Part shown: positions 25,953-32,181 of the stretch, piece by piece
How positions within the stretch are numbered: position 1 is the stretch's first letter
Layout: every line of letters starts with the position of its first letter
Program-made: the position numbers and the translations under genes
Assembly: GCA_017634455.1 (NCBI GenBank)
Contig: JAGBNK010000017.1
Span: 144,128 to 208,127 of the forward strand
Length of the DNA: 64,000 nucleotides
Direction: 5' to 3'
Source: Lachnospiraceae bacterium
GTDB taxonomy: Bacteria > Bacillota > Clostridia > Lachnospirales > Lachnospiraceae
The notes under the pieces: generated by a model
Databases searched by the model: none
The model's input: the letters and a program-made list of their open reading frames with translations, nothing else
What the model was told of the DNA's origin: nothing

Positions 25953-26948
25953 TTAATGCTTATCAATATCTGTTTTTAACAATCTCTGAATATCTTCCAC
26001 CGATAACCATTCAGTATTTGTACCTGATGAATATTCAAATTCAGGTTCAACCAGTTTACCACCTGGAATCAGTTTACTATCACTCCACCAGTTGTAATTA
26101 GGATATATGATAAAATGTTTATCATATTCATAGGTATGCATTGAATCCTCACGAGTCACCATAATCTCGTGTAGCTTCTCGCCTTCTCTAATTCCAACCT
26201 CTGGCATCTCACATCCTGGAAGCATAGCCTGTGCTAAATCGGTTATCTTGAAGGAAGGAATCTTGGAAATGAAAGTTTCACCACCCCTCGCTTCCTCAAG
26301 AGCTTTGATAACAAGCTTCACGCCCTCATCAAGACTAATCCAGAATCTGGTCATGCGATAATCCGTAATCGGAAGAGACTTCTCGCCATTATCAATCTTT
26401 TTCTGGAAAAACGGAATAACAGAACCTCTGCTTCCTGCCACATTACCATATCTAACCACTGCAAATCGGGTGCCATCGTCACCGCTATAAGCATTTGCCG
26501 CACAGAACAGCTTGTCTGACACAAGCTTGGTTCCACCATAGAGATTAATTGGATTGACAGCTTTATCAGTAGACAATGCAACAACCTTTTTAACACCGGT
26601 TGCAAGAGCCGCATTAATCACATTCATAGCTCCATTTACATTTGTCTTGATAGCTTCGTTTGGATTATATTCACATGCCGGAACCTGCTTCAAAGCAGCT
26701 GCATGGATCACATAATCCACTCCCTTCATAGCCATCTTAAGTCTATCCTCGTCTCTCACATCGCCTATAAAATATCTCATTACATCTCTGTGAGCAGCAT
26801 AATCATTATCCATCAGAAACTGCTTAAATTCATCACGAGAATAAATAATAACTTTCTTAGGCTTATAATTTTGTAACACATAATCTACAAAATGATGTCC
26901 GAAGGATCCCGTTCCTCCGGTAATTAGTATCGTTTTATTATTTAGCAT
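25953..26948 (-). CDS. pseB: UDP-GlcNAc 4,6-dehydratase (inverting)
   Basis: A 331-residue short-chain dehydrogenase that turns UDP-GlcNAc into the 4-keto-6-deoxy-L-arabino sugar, the first step to pseudaminic acid. TGGTGSFGHHFV (11-22) binds NADP; GDVRDEDRL, HAAALKQVPACEYNP and LYGGTKLVSDK (the K of the YxxxK-like site, here with T/D/K dyad ALSTDKAVNP) are PseB/FlaA1 hallmarks. The start overlaps the end of the Maf gene upstream by 11 bases. PseB rather than the retaining LegB type points to an L-manno nonulosonate, i.e. pseudaminic not legionaminic acid. Confidence 0.95.
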   Translation of the reverse strand: MLNNKTILITGGTGSFGHHFVDYVLQNYKPKKVIIYSRDEFKQFLMDNDYAAHRDVMRYFIGDVRDEDRLKMAMKGVDYVIHAAALKQVPACEYNPNEAIKTNVNGAMNVINAALATGVKKVVALSTDKAVNPINLYGGTKLVSDKLFCAANAYSGDDGTRFAVVRYGNVAGSRGSVIPFFQKKIDNGEKSLPITDYRMTRFWISLDEGVKLVIKALEEARGGETFISKIPSFKITDLAQAMLPGCEMPEVGIREGEKLHEIMVTREDSMHTYEYDKHFIIYPNYNWWSDSKLIPGGKLVEPEFEYSSGTNTEWLSVEDIQRLLKTDIDKH

Positions 26949-28791
26949 CCTTTACCTCCGCCAATAAATTATTTCCAATTCCCATTTCTTCTTTTGCACG
27001 CATCAATTTATCTGCAGCATCTAAATAAGTCTGATCCAATTTCTGTCCCATCTTCACCATCTGCAATACTTCATCATAAATATTATCTGACTTCTTTCGA
27101 AAATCATCTCTCAGTTCATATTCTCCTTGATTAGCATAAATTCTCAGCAAATAAACAGCAGGTGAATTCTCCATTTCATCATTAATTGCATATATTTCTT
27201 GAACTGTCTTTTTAAAGCTATTAGTGTTTTGTTTTCCTTTACGATTCAGCTTATCTAACTGCTCATATAAGCGAAGCTGCTGTTTTAATCTAATGCATAC
27301 ATTTTGCACTTCATCAAAAGTATTCAAAAATCGTTTTTTTGCATCCTTTTGTTCATCTGGCTTCAAAATATATTCTGCATCTCCTATAACTGAAGCAAAA
27401 TCAATCATCTCGCCTTTACAATTTTGCTCTAGCGCATTCTGTAAAGTCATGTTTTTTGCCCCCTTTATTAACGCTCCACCTTCTGTTGCATCTATTATAT
27501 TTAATTCTGGATATTTCTCTATCTGTTCCTCATACCAAGCCTTATAAACACACATGTTACCTTCTGTAAGGACTTTATCCCCATTAACGCCATCAACATA
27601 GAAATACTTCCCAGATTTTATGCCTTCTTCCATATCTATTTCAGATTTAGTTGCCTTGGCATGCATTTGCTTATTAGGATATGCCAAATCCTGGCCTATC
27701 ATTATAATTGTGGAAAACCCAAGATTTCTTGCCACTGAAAATGCTGTATTTGCAACAGTCCCACCTGTTACAATTGCGCCTAAGTCTTTTCCATATTTTT
27801 CATAAAGACTTCTTTCATATTCACCCATATCAGACGAATAAAAACGACGGCCTTTATGTAACTTTATTATCTCATAATTTGTATGCACATGTGTAATCAT
27901 TGGTATATTTTGACCATACTCATTTTCAAAATAAACCGAAGGCTTTATCGGATCAACCGAAGCAATCAAATCAGGTCTTATTTCATGTTCTAACATTGTC
28001 GGAATTGCCGAGTCTACACATATTATAAACACCTTATCTCTATGGGCTTTTAACCTCTCAATATTTAAATCAAGAGAAGGGCCTGCCGCAACAACAACTG
28101 CAGGAATCCCTGTTAATTTCTGAGAACAAAATGATGCAATCAACTGATTAATACTTGCTTGTTCTATAGAATCATTCAGAGCGTATAGATAACACTTTCC
28201 TCTCACTTCTTCAGAAGCAATCAACGTATTCACAGTAACTGTATCATATATTTCAGCCATTTGAATCTGTCCAATAAAGAAACTATAATCTTCTGCATAA
28301 TTCTTAATGTAATTTGGAATTACAGCTGTTCGACATTCAAAACCATTTTGATAATCAATTCTCTCATCAACAATGGAACATAAATCCTTTTTTCGATTCT
28401 TTCCAACAACCCAAATTATGTTATCTTTATTAAATAAACCTGATAAATCATATTGATACATCTGCTGTAACAATATCTTCTCTTCAGGTTCATATACTAC
28501 AATCATATCTCTATCAGGGGAATTAGCCAACTGTTCAATATAACGATAATCTCCCATTCCAAACACAAAAATATCAGTTTGATTTGCTATGTCAGAAAAC
28601 TGATCACACCAAACTGCAATTGGCAATTCCATATCCACCTGACTCTGTAACTGCCAGGTATTCTTTTCACCATCTATTAATACTAGTTTGTCTTCCTCTA
28701 ATGAGAAATCCAAATTTTCATTTTCAAATTCAAGATTCAAGCAATGCTTTTCTAGTAAACTTTTGTTCTTCTCAAATACACTTCTTATCAT
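26938..28791 (-). CDS. Maf/DUF115 motility-associated glycosyltransferase (first copy)
   Basis: A 617-residue Maf-family protein. The N-terminal domain contains IFVFGMGDYRYIEQL and VYEPEEKILLQQ; the DUF115 core (about 225-400) has PAVVVAAGPSLDLNIERL, FIICVDSAIP, IASVDPIKPSVYF, VTGGTVANTAFSVARNLG and IIMIGQDLAY. The C-terminal 150 residues are helical. Such proteins glycosylate flagellin in the cytoplasm before export. The start overlaps the stop of the 103-residue gene by 4 bases and it is the first large gene after the flagellins. Confidence 0.9.
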   Translation of the reverse strand: MIRSVFEKNKSLLEKHCLNLEFENENLDFSLEEDKLVLIDGEKNTWQLQSQVDMELPIAVWCDQFSDIANQTDIFVFGMGDYRYIEQLANSPDRDMIVVYEPEEKILLQQMYQYDLSGLFNKDNIIWVVGKNRKKDLCSIVDERIDYQNGFECRTAVIPNYIKNYAEDYSFFIGQIQMAEIYDTVTVNTLIASEEVRGKCYLYALNDSIEQASINQLIASFCSQKLTGIPAVVVAAGPSLDLNIERLKAHRDKVFIICVDSAIPTMLEHEIRPDLIASVDPIKPSVYFENEYGQNIPMITHVHTNYEIIKLHKGRRFYSSDMGEYERSLYEKYGKDLGAIVTGGTVANTAFSVARNLGFSTIIMIGQDLAYPNKQMHAKATKSEIDMEEGIKSGKYFYVDGVNGDKVLTEGNMCVYKAWYEEQIEKYPELNIIDATEGGALIKGAKNMTLQNALEQNCKGEMIDFASVIGDAEYILKPDEQKDAKKRFLNTFDEVQNVCIRLKQQLRLYEQLDKLNRKGKQNTNSFKKTVQEIYAINDEMENSPAVYLLRIYANQGEYELRDDFRKKSDNIYDEVLQMVKMGQKLDQTYLDAADKLMRAKEEMGIGNNLLAEVKDAK

Positions 28792-29099
28792 ACTGCTTTT
28801 ATCTCACCCATCACTTCCTCGAAAATCATCAAGATTTCTCTCCACTCATAGTATAAATTATCTGCCAGTAAATAGTCATCTTTTTTTGAAATCGCTGCTA
28901 ACATATTTTTAGATGCAGCCGACACAAATTCCATAGGGAAATCAATTCCAACAGCTTTCATTTCATCTAAATGTGCAGTAATCTCATTTACAATATAATC
29001 AACACACGCAGACAACAACTCAATATCTGCACCTTTTCCTTGCCACAGTTGAGTTGTAATCATTTCTATATTTTCCTTGGTTTCCTTCAACGACTCCAT
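28788..29099 (-). CDS. small helical protein between flagellin and Maf genes, unknown
   Basis: A 103-residue, mainly helical, acidic protein starting MESLKETKENIEMITTQLW with AGGAGAG upstream. No signal peptide, no membrane segment and no motif that I recognise. It is placed after the flagellin terminator and overlaps the Maf gene by ATGA, so it is made together with it. Its size and helix content recall export chaperones such as FliS or FlgN, but there is no clear sequence match; a role as partner of the Maf protein or flagellin chaperone is a guess. Confidence 0.7.
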   Translation of the reverse strand: MESLKETKENIEMITTQLWQGKGADIELLSACVDYIVNEITAHLDEMKAVGIDFPMEFVSAASKNMLAAISKKDDYLLADNLYYEWREILMIFEEVMGEIKAV

Positions 29100-29112
29100 T
29101 TTCTCTCCTATT

Positions 29113-29144
29113 AAATAAAACCGCTCTACCGAGATAGAGCGGCT
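29113..29144 (-). terminator. terminator of flagellin gene 2
   Basis: An 8-bp GC-rich stem (CCGCTCTA/TAGAGCGG) with a 6-base loop and TTTTATTT after it on the minus strand. Read-through from here would feed the glycan island, since no other strong promoter is visible before the 28788 gene. Confidence 0.85.
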
Positions 29145-29165
29145 TTACATATTCTATATATTATA

Positions 29166-29975
29166 TTACTGAAGCAGAGATAAAACTCCCTGTGTTGACT
29201 GATTTGCCTGAGCAAGCATTGACTGACCAGCCTGAGTAAGAATATTATTCTTGCTGTACTTAACCATCTCGTCAGCCATATCTGTATCACGGATACGAGA
29301 CTCAGCTGCTGTCACATTCTCCACTACATTATCCAAGTTATCAATAGTATGCTCCAAACGGTTCTGCATAGCACCAAATCTAGAACGTGTATCAGATACA
29401 ATCTGAATTGCTGATTTTACGTTTGAAATCAATGACTTCGCAGCACTCGTTGAAGCTACACTAATTAATAAATTAGCCACAGATGTAGCAATGTTTGCAC
29501 CTGTTACGGTAATTGTAGCTGCGGAAACATTTTCATATCCGGCAAAGATAGCAATACTGCTGCCCTTAAGCAAGTTCTTTCCATTAAAGTCTGTAGTATT
29601 ACCTACACGAGCGATTTCTGCCTTTAACTGCTTAACCTCTTCATTAATAGCAGAAATATCTTTTGTAGCGTTTGTTCCGTTAGCCGCCTGAACTGCCAAC
29701 TCATTAGCTCTCTGTAGCATTGAATGAACTTCATTCAATGCACCTTCAGCTGTCTGCACTGCTGAAATACCATCCTGTGCATTTGTAGAAGCTCGATCCA
29801 AACCTCTAATCTGACGACGCATCTTCTCAGAAATTGAAAGTCCTGCTGCATCATCTGCTGCACGGTTAATTCTATAACCAGAAGAAAGCTTTTCTGTGCT
29901 CTTTGTCTGCTGTCCTGCAGTAATGTTTAAAACTCGGCTGGCATTTGCTGCCTGCATATTGTGCTGTACTACCAT
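29166..29975 (-). CDS. fliC: flagellin 2
   Basis: A 269-residue flagellin with complete D0/D1 ends: N-terminal VQHNMQAANASRVLNI, SSGYRINRAADDAAGLSISEKMR and C-terminal TDMADEMVKYSKNNILTQAGQSMLAQANQ ending in SLLQ. The central variable region (about 145-185) is very short and rich in Ser, Thr and Ala, good O-glycosylation targets for the Maf proteins downstream. Strong GGAGG ribosome site. Near-identical ends with flagellin 1 show a tandem duplication; they differ mostly in the centre. Has its own sigma-28 promoter and structured leader. Confidence 0.97.
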   Translation of the reverse strand: MVVQHNMQAANASRVLNITAGQQTKSTEKLSSGYRINRAADDAAGLSISEKMRRQIRGLDRASTNAQDGISAVQTAEGALNEVHSMLQRANELAVQAANGTNATKDISAINEEVKQLKAEIARVGNTTDFNGKNLLKGSSIAIFAGYENVSAATITVTGANIATSVANLLISVASTSAAKSLISNVKSAIQIVSDTRSRFGAMQNRLEHTIDNLDNVVENVTAAESRIRDTDMADEMVKYSKNNILTQAGQSMLAQANQSTQGVLSLLQ

Positions 29976-30055
29976 AATTTTGTTCCTCCATGAAATAAAA
30001 GAATCACATTTATTTCTTTTCTAAAAAAATATTGTTATTAAATCCTTATAAATTG

Positions 30056-30116
30056 AGAAGTATCTGACACCGGTTATCATTATGTGATACTTCTGTAAGC
30101 ATATCCTTTGCTTTAC
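30056..30116 (-). promoter_or_regulatory. flagellin 2 mRNA leader with GGA-loop hairpin (CsrA-like site)
   Basis: Right at the mRNA start a hairpin (30116-30095) pairs GTAAAGCA with TGCTTAC, one bulged A, and exposes AAGGATA in the loop. A second perfect 9-bp hairpin (AGAAGTATC/GATACTTCT, 30094-30056) follows with no gap. GGA in a hairpin loop plus the GGAGG of the ribosome site is the two-site layout used by CsrA on Bacillus hag. The rest of the 29976-30278 gap holds the sigma-28 promoter and the flagellin 1 terminator and no gene. Confidence 0.5.
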
Positions 30117-30123
30117 ACTGAAT

Positions 30124-30150
30124 ATATCGGACTGTTTTCCAATCCCTTAA
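30124..30150 (-). promoter_or_regulatory. sigma-28 promoter of flagellin 2
   Basis: GTTAA as -35 (TTAA 30150-30147), 15-base spacer, and TCCGATAT (30131-30124) as -10. The -10 box matches the sigma-D consensus GCCGATAT at 7 of 8 positions. The flaG operon promoter has the same GGGGTTAA-N15-TCCGATAT form. Confidence 0.82.
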
Positions 30151-30202
30151 CCCCTATTTTAAAAATTTTACTAAAATTTCTAAAAATATCTATTTTTACG
30201 CA

Positions 30203-30232
30203 AAAATAAGGGCCATGAAAATCATGACCCTT
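30203..30232 (-). terminator. terminator of flagellin gene 1
   Basis: An 11-bp stem (AAGGGTCATGA/TCATGGCCCTT, one G-T pair), 3-base loop, then ATTTTTG on the minus strand, about 45 bases past the flagellin 1 stop. Confidence 0.85.
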
Positions 30233-30278
30233 AATAAAGCATTGTGTACGAATACTTTTAATCTAGTAATCTTATTGA

Positions 30279-31088
30279 TTACTGAAGAAGTGATAATACT
30301 CCCTGTGTTGACTGATTTGCCTGAGCAAGCATTGACTGGCCAGCCTGAGTAAGAATGTTGTTCTTGCTGTACTTAACCATCTCATCAGCCATATCTGTAT
30401 CACGGATACGAGACTCAGCTGCTGTAACGTTCTCAACTACATTGTCCAAGTTGTCGATTGTATGCTCTAATCTGTTCTGCATAGCACCGAACTTAGAACG
30501 AGTATCAGATACTGTCTGGATAGCCGCCTTAACATTAGAAATTAATGCCTTAGCTGAAGCAGCACTTGAAACCTCTGTAAGTTTGGAAGCAACGCTAGTA
30601 GCGATATTCTTTCCAGTTATAGTGATTGTAGCTGCTGTTACATTTTCATATCCAGCAAAAATAGCAATGCTACTACCCTTAAGTAAGTTCTTTCCGTTGA
30701 AATCTGTAGTATTACCTACACGTTCAATTTCTGCTTTCAACTGCTTAACTTCTTCGTTAATAGCTGAAATATCCTTTGTAGCGTTTGTTCCGTTAGCTGC
30801 CTGAACTGCCAACTCATTTGCTCTCTGAAGCATTGAATGAACTTCTGTTAAAGCACCTTCAGCTGTCTGTACTGCTGAGATACCATCCTGAGCATTTGTA
30901 GAAGCTCTGTCAAGACCTCTGATCTGACGTCTCATCTTCTCAGAAATTGAAAGACCTGCTGCATCATCTGCTGCACGGTTGATTCTGTATCCTGAAGATA
31001 ACTTCTCTGTGCTCTTTGACTGCTGAGTTGCTGTTACATTAAGTACGCGGCTAGCATTCATAGCCTGCATGTTGTGTTGTACTACCAT
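30279..31088 (-). CDS. fliC: flagellin 1
   Basis: A 269-residue flagellin, same length and architecture as flagellin 2 (N-terminal VQHNMQAMNASRVLNV, C-terminal SMLAQANQSTQGVLSLLQ). The central region around 145-190 differs (ITGKNIATSVASKLTEVSSAASAK). ATG 31088 follows AAGGAGG by 8 bases; the extra in-frame residues upstream are leader. It is expressed from a sigma-28 promoter through a 140-base structured leader. Secreted by the flagellar export system without a signal peptide; FliS and Maf proteins are encoded nearby. Confidence 0.97.
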   Translation of the reverse strand: MVVQHNMQAMNASRVLNVTATQQSKSTEKLSSGYRINRAADDAAGLSISEKMRRQIRGLDRASTNAQDGISAVQTAEGALTEVHSMLQRANELAVQAANGTNATKDISAINEEVKQLKAEIERVGNTTDFNGKNLLKGSSIAIFAGYENVTAATITITGKNIATSVASKLTEVSSAASAKALISNVKAAIQTVSDTRSKFGAMQNRLEHTIDNLDNVVENVTAAESRIRDTDMADEMVKYSKNNILTQAGQSMLAQANQSTQGVLSLLQ

Positions 31089-31114
31089 AATTTTTTCCTC
31101 CTTGAAAATCACAT

Positions 31115-31219
31115 CTGTCATCCTTGACAGCGGTTATAAATTAATAAAATGATTTGTTGAAGGTTTATCGCCCTGGCCGTACACCCCAGACTCTAAACCT
31201 TTGGGCAAGTCATCTTGCC
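31115..31219 (-). promoter_or_regulatory. structured flagellin 1 leader, with CsrA-like hairpin
   Basis: Three hairpins in the minus-strand mRNA: GGCAAG-ATGA-CTTGCC (31219-31204); AAGGTTTA/TAAACCTT enclosing CTGG/CCAG (31201-31160); and CTGTCA-AGGA-TGACAG (31130-31115), whose loop is exactly AGGA. The last lies 11 bases upstream of the CAAGGAGG ribosome site, which is itself a second GGA site. This is the layout of the CsrA-controlled hag leader in Bacillus. The middle hairpin is not explained by CsrA. Confidence 0.6.
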
Positions 31220-31231
31220 TTTGTAATTTAT

Positions 31232-31258
31232 ATATCGGACGCATTCTCCGATACTTTA
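31232..31258 (-). promoter_or_regulatory. sigma-28 promoter of flagellin 1
   Basis: TAAA (31258-31255), a 15-base spacer and TCCGATAT (31239-31232), matching the sigma-D consensus TAAA-N15-GCCGATAT at all but one base. Confidence 0.88.
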
Positions 31259-31283
31259 TAGCCAAAAATAAATTTTTTTAAAT

Positions 31284-31763
31284 TTATTTTGTACTATCAA
31301 AAAATTGTGGATCTACATGAGCCAGATTCATCATATTCCTATAATAGGTAGTAGCTGCCTGGTTACTCTGTCTGATTTCCTTCACATGAGATTTCACACT
31401 CTGAAATCTATCTCTGGCTAAATCCTTGTTTCTCTTTTCTAGAGACTGTATATTGACACTGCAATCTGTAATATCTCTAATCAAGTCCTGCATATGAGCT
31501 ATATTAGAAGCATACCTTTCACGATTGTTCTCCAGTTCCACACGAACTTTGGCAAATATCTCCTCAAAGCCAGCATCTATTTTCTCTATGTGATCAATTA
31601 GCGCCTGCTTCTTGTCCATATTTTCTTCAAGCATCTCTGGTCCTGCATCTTCATCCTGCAGAATCATCGCCTGTTCTCTACAGAGAATCTGGAGCTGCTT
31701 CAATATATCCACTTTCTTCTCGAGACTATCCTCCAGCATCTGAATATAATTGTGTTCTATCAT
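31284..31763 (-). CDS. flgN: FlgN-like flagellar chaperone
   Basis: A 159-residue all-helical protein starting MIEHNYIQMLEDSLEKKVDIL with LxxLxxLC-type heptads (KQLQILCREQ), the usual look of FlgN/FliT export chaperones for hook-filament junction proteins or FliD. Sequence identity to FlgN is weak, so position is the main support: it closes the flaG-fliD-fliS unit, 10 bases after fliS. AGGAG 7 bases before ATG 31763. It ends in an AT-only dyad just before the flagellin 1 promoter. Confidence 0.7.
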   Translation of the reverse strand: MIEHNYIQMLEDSLEKKVDILKQLQILCREQAMILQDEDAGPEMLEENMDKKQALIDHIEKIDAGFEEIFAKVRVELENNRERYASNIAHMQDLIRDITDCSVNIQSLEKRNKDLARDRFQSVKSHVKEIRQSNQAATTYYRNMMNLAHVDPQFFDSTK

Positions 31764-31773
31764 ATCGCTACTC

Positions 31774-32160
31774 CTAAGATACACTTCCTCGTTTGTTCAA
31801 ATCCATTACTTCTTTCCATGTATCTCTCATGGTTCGCATATGCTTCAATGCTTCCTCCAACTTCGGAATGTCTTTCTTCACATTTCCCTGAAGCAAGCAC
31901 CAACCTATGTATTCATATACATTGTCAAAATCCTTGGCAACTTCGTATTTCATATCAAGAGTACCACGAAGTTCTGCTATAATTCTCTCTGCCTTCTGAA
32001 TATTGGTATTCGCCTTTGGTATATCTTTTTTCTCAATTGCCACAATTCCAATATTAGTAAATTTAATAGCTCCCTCGTATAACATTAATGTAAGCTCTGC
32101 CGGTGAAGCTGTCAATATTTTGTTTTTAGCATATGCATCATATCCGCCATTCATAGCCAT
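31774..32160 (-). CDS. fliS: flagellin export chaperone FliS
   Basis: A 128-residue FliS that keeps flagellin monomers unfolded and guides them to the export gate. YAKNKILTASPAELTLMLYEGAIKF at the N-terminus is the family signature; the helical bundle continues with NIQKAERIIAELRGTLD and VYEYIGWCLLQGNVKKD. Full length. It lies 21 bases after fliD, with GGAGG upstream, in the sigma-28 operon. Confidence 0.95.
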   Translation of the reverse strand: MAMNGGYDAYAKNKILTASPAELTLMLYEGAIKFTNIGIVAIEKKDIPKANTNIQKAERIIAELRGTLDMKYEVAKDFDNVYEYIGWCLLQGNVKKDIPKLEEALKHMRTMRDTWKEVMDLNKRGSVS

Positions 32161-32181
32161 ATGATTATTCCTCCTAGTTCA

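Noticed and set aside
29166..31088. Invertible or phase-variable flagellin pair
   Set aside because: Both genes are on the same strand with separate promoters and terminators, and I see no recombinase gene or inverted repeats around them.
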